Below, in pieces: positions 36,033 through 44,257 of a stretch of 48,304 nucleotides of DNA; position 1 is the first letter of the stretch, and each line of letters begins with the position of its first letter. The stretch covers positions 1 to 48,304 of the forward strand of contig CALMJU010000016.1 in NCBI GenBank assembly GCA_937864465.1, in the 5' to 3' direction. Under the pieces are notes generated by a model. That model did no database searches and was not told where the DNA came from. It saw only the letters and a program-made list of their open reading frames with translations. The position numbers and the translations under genes were made by a program. This stretch comes from an uncultured Acidobacteriota bacterium (lineage in GTDB: Bacteria > Acidobacteriota > Polarisedimenticolia > Polarisedimenticolales > JAIQFR01).

Positions 36033-36806
36033 ATGGAAGCTACGCCGAAGCCGATCGAGCCGGGGGGGGAGATGGGCCTGGGAGCGAAGCTCGCGAACGT
36101 GTTCTTCTCGCCCGCGGCGACGTTCGAGTCGGTCGCACGGAGGCCGGGGTGGGACTGGCTCGTGCCGGTCCTGCTGATCCTCGTCCTGGGCGTCGCCGGG
36201 GCGTTCGTCATCGCGCCGAAGATCGACGTGGACGACGCCGTCCGGATCCAGATGGAGAGGATGGAGAAGGCGCAGCCCGGGATGTCGGGCGCGGACCGCG
36301 AGCGGATCGAGGAGACCTCGCGGAAGAGCATGACCGCCTTCACGCAGGGGCCGCTGCGCTTCGTCGGCCCGGTCGTCGGGGTCGTCCCCGTCTTCCTGGT
36401 CCCCCTGTTCTACCTCGGCGTCTCGGCCGCCTGGGGGAAGGCGGGCCGGTACCTGGCGATCCTGGGAGGGTACGCCTGGGTCCAGATGGTGCAGGTGCTG
36501 AAGGGGATCCTGATGCTCGCGATCGGCTCGACGAGGGACTCGATCGGCATCGAGGAGATCGAGGGCCTCGTCAAGTCGAACCTCGGGGCGTTCCTGGATC
36601 CGGGGACCGCGAGCCGGCCGCTGTTCGCGCTCGCCTCGAGCGTGGACGTCTTCGAGATCTGGGCGGTCGTGCTCGGCTCGATCGCGCTCTCGAAGACGAC
36701 GCGCCTGAGCCCGAAGGGCGCCGCGGCCACCGTCGCCGGCCTCTGGATCGTCTGGATCCTCGTGAGGACGGGCCTGGCGGCGGTCGGATCGGCCTTCGGA
36801 GGCTAG
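36033..36806 (+). CDS. YIP1-family integral membrane protein
   Basis: A 257-residue protein with the Yip1 pattern: an amphipathic opening GLGAKLANVFFSPAATFESVARRPGWDWLVPVLLIL, then about five membrane segments (approximately 45-65, 115-138, 142-165, 200-225, 230-252). Bacterial Yip1-like proteins have no fixed function. GTG 36027 overlaps the tolC stop (GTGA), but ATG 36033 sits eight bases after GGGAGG (36019-36024) and is the better start. It lies between the outer-membrane factor and the adaptor of the pump, in the same operon, which suggests a link to that pump. Confidence 0.75.
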   Translation: MEATPKPIEPGGEMGLGAKLANVFFSPAATFESVARRPGWDWLVPVLLILVLGVAGAFVIAPKIDVDDAVRIQMERMEKAQPGMSGADRERIEETSRKSMTAFTQGPLRFVGPVVGVVPVFLVPLFYLGVSAAWGKAGRYLAILGGYAWVQMVQVLKGILMLAIGSTRDSIGIEEIEGLVKSNLGAFLDPGTASRPLFALASSVDVFEIWAVVLGSIALSKTTRLSPKGAAATVAGLWIVWILVRTGLAAVGSAFGG

Positions 36807-36816
36807 GGGAATCCCC

Positions 36817-38211
36817 TTGACGACCCTGCGAAAGATCCTCGTCCTACTCGCCGCCGCCTGCGTCCTCGGCGCGATCGTCGCAGTCTCGCTCCTCGCGAAG
36901 CGGAGCGGCGAGAAGGGGAAGGAGGTCTACCTCGCCAAGGCCGAGAGGAAGGACGTCGTCGCCGCGGTGACGGCGACGGGGCGAATCGAGCCCCGCACGA
37001 AGGTCAACGTCCAGTCGTCGGTCATCGGCGAGATCGTGGAGCTCCCGGTGAAGGAGGGGGATGCGGTCCGGAAGGGGGACCTCCTCGTCCAGGTCGACCG
37101 CGCCACGTACCGGTCCGAGGTGGACCGGCTTCGCGCGAACCTCCGCATGGGGCGGATCGCCGTGGAGCAGCAGGAGGTCGCCCTCGAAGGCCTTCGCCGG
37201 ACCTTCCGGCGCGCCGAGGCGCTGTTCCAGGGCTCCCTCGTCCCGCAGCAGACGCTGGACGACGCGGAGCTCGAGGTCCGGTCGGCCGAGATCCAGCTCA
37301 AGAGCCTCCGCGAGCAGGTCTCCCAGGCCGGCGCGAGCCTCGCCAAGGCCGAGGACGAGCTGCGCAAGACGACCATCGTCTCCGCGATCGACGGCGTCGT
37401 GACGCAGCTCAACGCGGAGATCGGCGAGATGACGCTCACGGGCACGATGAACAACCCCGGCACCGTCATCCTCGTGGTCTCGGACATGAGCGAGGTGCTC
37501 GCCGAGGTCGACGTGGACGAGAACCGCGTCGTGCAGGTCCGGCCGGGCCAGCCGGCGAGGGTCGTCGTGGACGCGGTCGGCGAGTCGCGCCCGTACCGGG
37601 GGAAGGTCGTCGAGATCGCGGGGACCGCCATCACGCGGCCCGGGCAGCAGGCGCTCATCTTCCCGGTGAAGATCCTGCTCGAGGACCCGGACCCAAGCCT
37701 GCGGCCCGGGATGACCGCGAAGGCCCGGATCGAGGCCGAGCGGGCGGACGGCGCGGTGACGGTGCCGATCGCGGCCGTCCAGGTGCGCCCGAAGAGCGAG
37801 ATCGAGAAGGTCCTCGCGGAGCGGGAGAAGAAGAAGGAGCGGGCGGGGCCCGCCTCGGCGCCCGCCGGCACGGCCGCCGCCGCGGATGCCCCCCCCGAGG
37901 CCGGGAAGGCCGCGGTCCCGGCCCGGAAGGCGGCCTCCGGGGGCCGCTCGACGGGGCTCGAGGCGAGCGACCGCCGGGAGATCGTCTTCAAGGTCGTGGA
38001 CGGCAAGACGGTGATGGTCCCCGTCCGGACCGGCATCAGCGACGAGTCGGACGTCGTGATCCTCGAGGGGATAGAGGCGGGCGACACCGTCGTGCAGGGG
38101 CCCTACCGGGCCGTGAAGCAGATGAAGGAAGGCGAGGCCGTTCGCGCTGCGAAGGAAGAGGGCGCCGAGGGCGGGAGCGAGGGCTCCGGGATCCAGATCG
38201 AGGCGGACTAG
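36817..38211 (+). CDS. MacA-like periplasmic adaptor (membrane fusion protein)
   Basis: A 464-residue protein with an N-terminal membrane anchor (ILVLLAAACVLGAIVAVSLL). It then has the barrel-sandwich domain (VTATGRIEPRTKVNVQSSV and the lipoyl-like GEIVELPVKEGDAVRKGDLLVQVD), a coiled-coil hairpin (about 100-185), and a beta-barrel with DVDENRVVQVRPGQPARV. The C-terminal membrane-proximal region is interrupted by an Ala/Pro-rich low-complexity stretch (about 345-388). It starts at TTG 36817, six bases after AGGGGA. It bridges the inner-membrane ABC permease and TolC. The neighbours fit MacA of MacAB-TolC pumps. The substrate is not indicated. Confidence 0.87.
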   Translation: MTTLRKILVLLAAACVLGAIVAVSLLAKRSGEKGKEVYLAKAERKDVVAAVTATGRIEPRTKVNVQSSVIGEIVELPVKEGDAVRKGDLLVQVDRATYRSEVDRLRANLRMGRIAVEQQEVALEGLRRTFRRAEALFQGSLVPQQTLDDAELEVRSAEIQLKSLREQVSQAGASLAKAEDELRKTTIVSAIDGVVTQLNAEIGEMTLTGTMNNPGTVILVVSDMSEVLAEVDVDENRVVQVRPGQPARVVVDAVGESRPYRGKVVEIAGTAITRPGQQALIFPVKILLEDPDPSLRPGMTAKARIEAERADGAVTVPIAAVQVRPKSEIEKVLAEREKKKERAGPASAPAGTAAAADAPPEAGKAAVPARKAASGGRSTGLEASDRREIVFKVVDGKTVMVPVRTGISDESDVVILEGIEAGDTVVQGPYRAVKQMKEGEAVRAAKEEGAEGGSEGSGIQIEAD

Positions 38212-38232
38212 CCTCGACCCGAGGGACGCGTC

Positions 38233-38931
38233 ATGGACGGGCTGATCTCCCTGAGCGACATTCGCAAGACCTACGAGATGGGCCAGACGCAGGTGCGGGC
38301 GCTGGACGGCGTCTCGCTCGAGATCCTAAAGGGCGACTACCTCGCCGTCATGGGCCCGTCCGGCTCGGGGAAGTCCACCCTCATGAATCTGATCGGCTGC
38401 CTCGACACGCCGACTTCAGGCTCGTACCTGCTCAAGAGCCGGGAGATCAGCACCCTGGGGGACGACGAGCTCGCGAGGATCCGGAACCGGGAGATCGGGT
38501 TCGTCTTCCAGACCTTCAACCTCCTCCCCCGCGCGGACGCCCTGCAGAACGTGGAGCTCCCCCTCGTCTACTCGGGGATGTCCCGGCGCGACCGGCGCGA
38601 GCGTGCGCGGCGGGCTCTCGAGGCGGTCGGGCTCGGCGACCGCATGGGGCACCGGCCGAACGAGATGTCGGGCGGGCAGCGCCAGCGCGTCGCGATCGCG
38701 AGGGCCCTGGTGAACGAGCCCTCGATCCTCCTGGCCGATGAGCCGACCGGAAATCTCGACTCGAGGACGGGCGAGGAGATCATGGCCCTGATCGACCGCC
38801 TCCACCGGGAGGGGAACACGATCATCCTGGTCACGCACGAGGACGACCTCGCGAAGAAGGCGGAGCGCGTGATCCGGCTCCTCGACGGGAAGATCGTGAG
38901 CGACTCGCGCAACGGCGGCGCGGGGAACTGA
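38233..38931 (+). CDS. MacB/LolD-type ABC transporter ATP-binding protein
   Basis: A 232-residue ABC ATPase with Walker [10 protein letters not shown], the Q-loop [11 protein letters not shown], the signature [13 protein letters not shown], Walker [14 protein letters not shown] and the H-loop ILVTHEDD. The '[19 protein letters not shown]' type segment is characteristic of the MacB/LolD/FtsE branch. The separate permease gene follows after 15 bases, so ATPase and FtsX-like permease are split here, whereas E. coli MacB has them fused. Confidence 0.92.
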   Translation: MDGLISLSDIRKTYEMGQTQVRALDGVSLEILKGDYLAVMGPSGSGKSTLMNLIGCLDTPTSGSYLLKSREISTLGDDELARIRNREIGFVFQTFNLLPRADALQNVELPLVYSGMSRRDRRERARRALEAVGLGDRMGHRPNEMSGGQRQRVAIARALVNEPSILLADEPTGNLDSRTGEEIMALIDRLHREGNTIILVTHEDDLAKKAERVIRLLDGKIVSDSRNGGAGN

Positions 38932-38946
38932 GAGGGGCCGCGCGCC

Positions 38947-40164
38947 GTGCTCCTGGAAAACCTCGTCCTCGCCCTCCGGTCGCTCTGGACGAACAAGATG
39001 CGGTCGTTCCTGACGACCCTCGGGATCGTCATCGGGGTGGGCGCGGTCATCGCGGTCGTGTCGATCGTCCAGGGGTTCAGCCAGGTGATCACGGAGGAGA
39101 TCGAGAGCCTCGGGTCCAACTCGGTCATCGTCTCCCCGTATCGCCCGCCCGGGAAGGAGGGGGAGAAGCTCGGCCGCATCGAGCTGACCCAGGAGGACGG
39201 GGAGGCGCTGGTGCGGGGGGTCCCGCTCGTCGAGGCGGTCGCGCCGATCCTCCAGCTGGGCGCGCAGGTCAAGGCGGGCGAGGAGTCCGCGCTGTACCCG
39301 GTGGCCGGGACGACGCCGATCTTCCAGGATCTCCGGAACTACTACGTCCGGGAGGGGCGGTTCTTCAACGAGGTGGACGACCGCGAGCGGCAGACCGTGT
39401 GCGTGATCGGCCACGGCGTCATCAAGGACCTCAAGCTCCCCGCGCGACCGGTCGGGCAGGAGCTGCAGGTCCAGGGGAGATCCTACAGGGTCATCGGCGT
39501 GATGGAGCCGAAGGGGCAGCTCCTCGGCCAGGACATGGACAAGTTCGTGCTGATCCCCTACGGCACCGCGACGGCGATGTACGGGCGCGAGGCGTCGCGC
39601 GAGAACACGGCGCTCCTCGTCCACGTGCGGACCGCGACGGACGTGACGCGCGCGACGGACGAGATCGAGAACTTCCTCCGGATCCGCCACCGCCTTCGCT
39701 CCGACCAGCCGAACGACTTCCAGCTGACGTCCCAGACGCAGATCCTGAAGTCTTTCAGCAAGTTCGCGAACGGCGTGACGTACGTCGTGGCGGGGGTCGT
39801 CTCGATCGCGCTCCTCGTCGGCGGGATCGGCATCATGAACATCATGCTCGTGTCCGTGACCGAGAGGACGCGCGAGATCGGCGTGCGGAAGGCCGTGGGC
39901 GCGCGCCGCTCGCACATCCTGGCGCAGTTCGTGATCGAGGCGATCGTGCTGGCTCTCATGGGCGGCCTGACGGGGATCGTCCTCGGCGTCGGGGTCGGCG
40001 TGCTGGCCGCGCGCCTGATCCCCAACTGGCCCGGCGCGTTCGTCCCGTTCTGGGCGATCGCGCTGTCGTTCGGCTTCTCCTCCATGGTCGGCCTCTTCTT
40101 CGGCATCTATCCCGCCGCCAAGGCCGCCCGCCTCGACCCGATCGAATCCCTCCGCTACGAGTGA
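38947..40164 (+). CDS. MacB-like FtsX-family ABC transporter permease
   Basis: A 405-residue permease. It has one N-terminal membrane helix after ALRSLWTNKMRSFLTTLGIVIGVGAVIAVVS (the standard MacB opening), a periplasmic MacB-PCD domain of about 220 residues, and three C-terminal helices with GGIGIMNIMLVSVTERTREIGVRKAVGA (the FtsX signature; it begins about residue 295), ending in YPAAKAARLDPIESLRYE. The family is a mechanotransmitter that drives periplasmic substrates into TolC. GTG 38947 has AGAGGGG upstream. It is the last gene of the tolC-yip1-macA-macB run. Confidence 0.92.
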   Translation: MLLENLVLALRSLWTNKMRSFLTTLGIVIGVGAVIAVVSIVQGFSQVITEEIESLGSNSVIVSPYRPPGKEGEKLGRIELTQEDGEALVRGVPLVEAVAPILQLGAQVKAGEESALYPVAGTTPIFQDLRNYYVREGRFFNEVDDRERQTVCVIGHGVIKDLKLPARPVGQELQVQGRSYRVIGVMEPKGQLLGQDMDKFVLIPYGTATAMYGREASRENTALLVHVRTATDVTRATDEIENFLRIRHRLRSDQPNDFQLTSQTQILKSFSKFANGVTYVVAGVVSIALLVGGIGIMNIMLVSVTERTREIGVRKAVGARRSHILAQFVIEAIVLALMGGLTGIVLGVGVGVLAARLIPNWPGAFVPFWAIALSFGFSSMVGLFFGIYPAAKAARLDPIESLRYE

Positions 40165-40193
40165 GCGGCGCGTTCCGCGCCTCGGGCCCGGTT

Positions 40194-40222
40194 TTGACAG
40201 CCCCGCGAGACGGGGATAGATT
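40194..40222 (+). promoter_or_regulatory. promoter of the exbB-exbD-exbD-tonB operon
   Basis: Perfect TTGACA (40194-40199), a 17-base spacer and TAGATT (40217-40222, four of six to TATAAT). The predicted start near 40229 gives a leader of about 17 bases containing CGGAGGAG before GTG 40246. Confidence 0.65.
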
Positions 40223-40245
40223 CGGAACGGGTCGGAGGAGAAGCC

Positions 40246-40905
40246 GTGGACCCTGCCGCCGGTTGGACCGGGAGCCTGTTCCAGCGATACCTCGACGGCG
40301 GTCTGGCGATGCACCCGATCACCGCGTGCTCCCTGATCGCCGCGGCCACGATCGTCTACAAGCTCCTCGTGTTCCGCCGGGTACGCAGGGGAGGAGGGGG
40401 GCTCGCGCTGCAGGTGCGCGCGCTGCTCCTCGACGGGCGCATCGCGGAGGCGCTGGACGCCTGCCGTCGCGACGGAGGGCCCGTCGGCCTCGTGCTCCGC
40501 GCGGGGCTCGTCAAGCACGGCGCGTCGCGCGAGGAGATCGAGCGCGCGATGGAGAGCGTGGCCGCGGGTGAGATCGGCCATCTCGAGCGCTACCAGGGGC
40601 TCCTCGCGGGGATCGTCGGATTCGCACCCCTTCTCGGCTTCCTGGGCACGGTCGCGGGGATGATCGGCACCTTCGACCGGATCGCGCAGCAGGGGCTGAG
40701 CCACCCCGGACCCATGGCGCAGGGGGTCTCGACCGCGCTCCTGGCGACCGCGTGGGGCATCCTCGTCGCCGCGGGCACGAAGCCGTTCCACGGCTGGTTC
40801 GCCTCGAGGATCGCCGCGTGCGCGAGGGACGTCGAGATCGCCTCGAGCATCCTCCTCGAGACGTTCCACGAGATGGAGCGGCTGGGGGCGCCCGCTCCGA
40901 GGTGA
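40246..40905 (+). CDS. MotA/TolQ/ExbB-family proton channel protein
   Basis: A 219-residue inner-membrane protein with three membrane helices (about 22-40, 115-140, 160-185) and a large cytoplasmic loop between the first and second. The channel helices carry LLGFLGTVAGMIGTF and GVSTALLATAWGILVAAG. The conserved Thr residues of ExbB/TolQ TM2 and TM3 (GTV and ATA) are present. It should form the pentameric motor channel around an ExbD dimer. It is first in the operon, 13 bases before the first ExbD-like gene. Confidence 0.87.
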   Translation: MDPAAGWTGSLFQRYLDGGLAMHPITACSLIAAATIVYKLLVFRRVRRGGGGLALQVRALLLDGRIAEALDACRRDGGPVGLVLRAGLVKHGASREEIERAMESVAAGEIGHLERYQGLLAGIVGFAPLLGFLGTVAGMIGTFDRIAQQGLSHPGPMAQGVSTALLATAWGILVAAGTKPFHGWFASRIAACARDVEIASSILLETFHEMERLGAPAPR

Positions 40906-40918
40906 CGGAGGCTGCCCG

Positions 40919-41377
40919 GTGAAGCTCCGCGCGCCGATGCCGTCCTTCGCGGAGGCGCCCGCGGCCGCGCTCGCCTCGATCGCCTCGCTCGCGGCGCTCT
41001 TCCTCCTCCTCGCCGTCGCGGACGGGGCGGACGAGGCGGGTGTCCGTCTCCCGGAGTCGGTCGCTCGCGCCGAAGCGGACCGCGGGGGCGCGTGCATCGT
41101 CCTCGCGTCGGGCGCCCAGGCGCCGGGGGCCCCGCGCGCGACCCGCTTCGCGTTCTCCGACGGGAACTCGCCGGGCCGTCCGCTCGGGGCGGTGACCGAC
41201 GTCTACCTCGCGGCGCTCCGCGTCCTGGACTCGGATCCGGAGAGGGCGTTCGCCGTGAGCGCCGACGCGGGGGTTCCCTTCGCCCTCGTGGACGACGTGA
41301 TCGAGCAGTTGCGGAGGGCCGGCGCCCGGGAGGTGACGCTCCTGACGCGCGCGGCCCCGGCGGGGTCGGCGCCGTGA
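40919..41377 (+). CDS. ExbD/TolR-like protein lacking the membrane aspartate
   Basis: A 152-residue protein with one N-terminal membrane helix (about 14-34) and a periplasmic domain of ExbD type (AFAVSADAGVPFALVDDVIEQLRRAGAREVTLLT). In ExbD and TolR the helix starts with a P-x-x-D motif whose Asp (D25 in E. coli ExbD) is essential for proton flow. Here the motif is PAAA (P14-A17) and no Asp occurs inside the helix; the nearest acid is E12. It may therefore be inactive as a proton carrier or use E12. GTG 40919 follows GGAGG. The stop overlaps the start of the next gene (GTGA). Confidence 0.72.
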   Translation: MKLRAPMPSFAEAPAAALASIASLAALFLLLAVADGADEAGVRLPESVARAEADRGGACIVLASGAQAPGAPRATRFAFSDGNSPGRPLGAVTDVYLAALRVLDSDPERAFAVSADAGVPFALVDDVIEQLRRAGAREVTLLTRAAPAGSAP

Positions 41378-41841
41378 AGGTCCCGCGGAGCCGTCCTCCG
41401 GGCGCCGAGGTCCCGGCGGCCGCGCTGGCGGGCGTGGCCCTCGTCGCGCTCCTCTCCGCGGCGGCGATCGGCGTCCTGTCGCAGGAGGGGGGCCTGAGGA
41501 TCGGGATCGCCCAGTCGGGAGAGGGGCCGGCGATCCCCTCGGAAGGCGCCGCGTTCGTCGCCGTCCTCCCGGATGGGTCGCTCCTCGTCGACGGCGAGCC
41601 GCTCGCCCTCTCCGCCCTGCCCGCTCGGATCGCGAGGGAGGGGCCTCCCGGGCTCGTCGTAGTGGGCGCGACCGAGGAGACGTCCTACGAGGCGGTCGTC
41701 GCGGTGCTCGACGCGCTCGCGTCGCTCCGGCCGGCCGCCGGCGTCGCGACGCGCGTGCTGCTGCCCACGCGCGCCGAGATCACGGACCAGGCGAAGCGCA
41801 TCGGGCGGGATCCGTTCGCGCCCCGGGCGCCGAGACGCTAG
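41374..41841 (+). CDS. second ExbD/TolR-like protein lacking the membrane aspartate
   Basis: A 155-residue paralogue of the preceding protein. Residues 11-19 (AEVPAAALA) are nearly identical to those of the first copy, and again Ala (A17) stands where the essential Asp should be. The single membrane helix spans about 14-36. The periplasmic part fits ExbD (FVAVLPDGSLLVDGEPLALSAL, then VVVGATEETSYEAVVAVLDAL). Start GTG 41374 is coupled to the previous stop. Two unlike ExbD-type proteins could form a heterodimer in one ExbB pentamer. Confidence 0.68.
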   Translation: MKVPRSRPPGAEVPAAALAGVALVALLSAAAIGVLSQEGGLRIGIAQSGEGPAIPSEGAAFVAVLPDGSLLVDGEPLALSALPARIAREGPPGLVVVGATEETSYEAVVAVLDALASLRPAAGVATRVLLPTRAEITDQAKRIGRDPFAPRAPRR

Positions 41842-41851
41842 GAGGGGGTGC

Positions 41852-42601
41852 GTGGAACGGCGCGCGTCCGCTCTCCGGCTCGAGGATCGGCTTCGCGCCG
41901 CGGGCGAGGTGCACGCGGCGAGGCTGCACCCGGAGACGCGGCGGTTCGCGCCGGCCGCGATTGCGGCGGCGGTCGCCCTGCACGCGCTCGCGGGGCTTCT
42001 CTCCTTCCCGCGAGCCTCGGGGGCGGATCCCCCGCCGTCCCCCCTCCGGGGTGCGGTCGCGGCCGGGCCGCTCCACGCGGTCGTCCCGCTTCCCGTGCCG
42101 AGGATCCCGGCGTCCTCCGCCGGCGCTTCCACGGAGGCTCCGCGGCCCACGGCGGCGGAGGCGGCGGCACGGATCCCGGCTCCGGAGCCGCCCGAGCTTC
42201 CGATCGAGCCGTGGATCGAGACGGTGAAGGAGTCCGAGCTGGCCGCGCTCCCCCCCGAGGCGGGCCTGCCGCTCGGAGTCCCGGAGCCGCCGCCCGCCGG
42301 GCCCGCGTACCAGGAGCCGGGGATCATCACGAACCCCGTTCTCATCCCCGGGAGCCGCGTGCAGCCGGTGTATCCCGCGAGGGCCAAGAGGCTCGGGCTC
42401 CCCGGGAACGTCCTGCTCGACGTCAGCGTCCTCCCGGACGGATCCGTCGGCGAGATCGCCGTGCTCCGCTGCAATCCGCCCGATCAGGGCTTCTGCGAGG
42501 CCGCGGCGCGCGCGGCCCGGCGCTGGCGCTATCTTCCCGGGCTCCGGGACGGCCGTCCGACGCAGGTTTCCCTCAAGGTCAACGTGGACTTCCAGCCATG
42601 A
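41852..42601 (+). CDS. TonB-family energy transducer
   Basis: A 249-residue protein: a cytoplasmic lead of about 32 residues, one membrane helix (33-52) with a His inside (H44, like H20 of E. coli TonB), a Pro/Ala-rich periplasmic stretch (about 55-160), and a C-terminal TonB domain (about 168-249) with VQPVYPARAKRLGLPGNVLLDVSV and the closing AARAARRWRYLPGLRDGRP. It transmits ExbB/ExbD motor energy to outer-membrane receptors. No TonB-dependent receptor gene is in the window. GTG 41852 follows GGAGGGGG. Its stop overlaps the next start (ATGA at 42598-42601). Confidence 0.87.
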   Translation: MERRASALRLEDRLRAAGEVHAARLHPETRRFAPAAIAAAVALHALAGLLSFPRASGADPPPSPLRGAVAAGPLHAVVPLPVPRIPASSAGASTEAPRPTAAEAAARIPAPEPPELPIEPWIETVKESELAALPPEAGLPLGVPEPPPAGPAYQEPGIITNPVLIPGSRVQPVYPARAKRLGLPGNVLLDVSVLPDGSVGEIAVLRCNPPDQGFCEAAARAARRWRYLPGLRDGRPTQVSLKVNVDFQP

Positions 42602-43704
42602 TGCGATCGCTTCCCTCCGCGACTCGGGCGGCGTGCCTCGCCGCGCTCGCGCTCCTGCTCGCGGCGACGGCCGCGCACGCCGGGTTCGACCAGGCGGTCG
42701 CGTACTTCAAGGCGGGGAACTGGCTCGAGGCATCGGCGCGCTTCCAGGCACTCGTGGACGAGTCTCCGGCGTACGACTACGGCCACTACATGCTCGGTCA
42801 CTGCCTTCTCCGGATGGGGCGGCCCGACGAGGCCGCGGAGAGCTTCCGCAGGGCGGTCGAGCTCCGGGAGGACCGGCCCGAGTACCACCACGGCCTCGCC
42901 CTCGCGGCGCACGCCCAGAAACGCTATGTCCAGGCGCTCGGCGCCCTGTCCAGCGGCATTCCTCTCGTCCGCGACTCCCGGACCGCCTGGTCGTACCTCG
43001 TGCTCCGCGCGTGGACCCTCGCGGCGATCCACCGCTGGTCCGACGCGGCCTCCGACCTCGAGAAGGCGATCGCGATCCGCGGCGATCCCGCGCTGCTGGA
43101 CATGCTCGGCCGGGCGGAGCAGTCGCTCGGCCACTACGACCACGCCGCGCGCGCCCTCAGTCTCGCGCTGCAAGCGAGACCCGACGACGGCGACCTTCTC
43201 CGGCGCTTCTCGGACGCCCTGATCCGCGTCGCGATCTCGACCCCCGATCCGGAGCGCAAGCGGGCCGCGTACGCGCAGGCGGTCGCGGCGGCGCGCCGGC
43301 TCCGCGCGGCGGCGCCCGACGACGCGGCCGCGGCGGAGCTCCACGGGCGCGCGGCGCTGGGCGCCGGTCTCTTCGAGGAAGCGGAGGGGGCGCTGGCTGC
43401 GGCTCTCGCGTCCCGGCCGGGCTGGTGCCCAGCGACGATCAACCTCGGCCGCGCGCTCCAGGGGCAGGGGCGGCTCGAGGAAGCGGAGGCGAGACTGCTC
43501 GAGGCCGCCTCCTGCGCGCCGACCGCGCCCGAGGTGCACGAGTCCCTGGGCGGCGTCTACTTCCGGCTGCATCGCTTCGAGCGGGCCCTCGAGTTCTATC
43601 GGAGGGCGGAAGGCCTGATGCCGAGCCCGACCGCGAGGGCGGGGATCGAGGCCTCCAAGGTGCGCCTCCAAAGCCGCCGGGAGAGCGGCGGGGCGAAGCG
43701 ATAG
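42598..43704 (+). CDS. exported tetratricopeptide-repeat protein
   Basis: A 368-residue protein with a signal peptide ending TAAHA-G (about 1-28) and some eight TPR helices pairs across the rest (for example YDYGHYMLGHCLLRMGRPDEA, LLDMLGRAEQSLGHYDHA and TINLGRALQGQGRLEEA). It is therefore likely a periplasmic scaffold. It is the last gene of the exbB-tonB operon and is coupled to tonB by ATGA. TPR proteins often accompany TonB/Tol modules as partners. The specific partner is not shown. Confidence 0.8.
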   Translation: MMRSLPSATRAACLAALALLLAATAAHAGFDQAVAYFKAGNWLEASARFQALVDESPAYDYGHYMLGHCLLRMGRPDEAAESFRRAVELREDRPEYHHGLALAAHAQKRYVQALGALSSGIPLVRDSRTAWSYLVLRAWTLAAIHRWSDAASDLEKAIAIRGDPALLDMLGRAEQSLGHYDHAARALSLALQARPDDGDLLRRFSDALIRVAISTPDPERKRAAYAQAVAAARRLRAAAPDDAAAAELHGRAALGAGLFEEAEGALAAALASRPGWCPATINLGRALQGQGRLEEAEARLLEAASCAPTAPEVHESLGGVYFRLHRFERALEFYRRAEGLMPSPTARAGIEASKVRLQSRRESGGAKR

Positions 43705-43749
43705 CCCGTCCCAAGTCTCTGACAGCACGGAATTTCTCCTTCGTGTGCG

Positions 43750-43779
43750 TTGACACCCTTTCTCGCACTGTGTTAGAGT
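43750..43779 (+). promoter_or_regulatory. promoter of the nuo operon
   Basis: Perfect TTGACA (43750-43755), 18 bases, then TAGAGT (43774-43779, four of six to TATAAT). It lies in the 181-base gap after the TPR gene. The rest of that gap shows nothing else. The leader to TTG 43886 is about 100 bases. Confidence 0.55.
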
Positions 43780-43885
43780 CGCCGGCCGGTTTCCTCCCGG
43801 CTCGCACAGGATGGGGCGCCGCGCCGTTCCGGCGGCTTCCGGAATCGTCCCGACGAGGCGGGAAGCCGGCCGCCGGGAGGGTCCC

Positions 43886-44254
43886 TTGACCGACAGCCTG
43901 GTTCCGGTCTTCCTCATCGTCGCCGCCGGCATCGCCACCGCGGCCGTCTTCCTCGGGTTGACGCACGCGCTCGGACGCCCGCGGAGGTCGGTCGTCGACA
44001 GGACGCCCTACGAGTGCGGCCTGCGCCCGTTCACGTCGACGCTCCGCCACCGCTACTCGGTCCGCTTCTACCTGATCGCGATGCTCTTCATCCTGTTCGA
44101 CATCGAGGCGGCGTTCCTGTACCCCTGGGCGGTCACGTTCCGCTCCTTCGCCGCGAGCGCGGTCTTCGTGCTCGTCGAGATGGCGGTGTTCCTCGGCATC
44201 CTGATCGCAGGCTACGTGTACCTCTGGCGCCGCGGCGCCCTCGAGTGGGACTGA
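43886..44254 (+). CDS. nuoA: NADH-quinone oxidoreductase subunit A
   Basis: A 122-residue membrane subunit of complex I with three helices. The loop DRTPYECGLRPF contains the conserved Cys. RYSVRFYLIAMLFILFDIEAAFLYPWA is the family hallmark with the acidic D/E pair in the second helix. TTG 43886 has GGGAGGG five bases upstream. An in-frame ATG at 43811 would add 25 residues unlike NuoA and is not used. It leads the nuo operon. The next gene, three bases away, is nuoC, not nuoB. Confidence 0.93.
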   Translation: MTDSLVPVFLIVAAGIATAAVFLGLTHALGRPRRSVVDRTPYECGLRPFTSTLRHRYSVRFYLIAMLFILFDIEAAFLYPWAVTFRSFAASAVFVLVEMAVFLGILIAGYVYLWRRGALEWD

Positions 44255-44257
44255 GCG

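Noticed and set aside
43811-43885. ATG 43811 as the start of nuoA
   Set aside because: It adds 25 Arg/Ala/Gly-rich residues before the first helix, unlike any NuoA. TTG 43886 has a proper GGGAGGG upstream.
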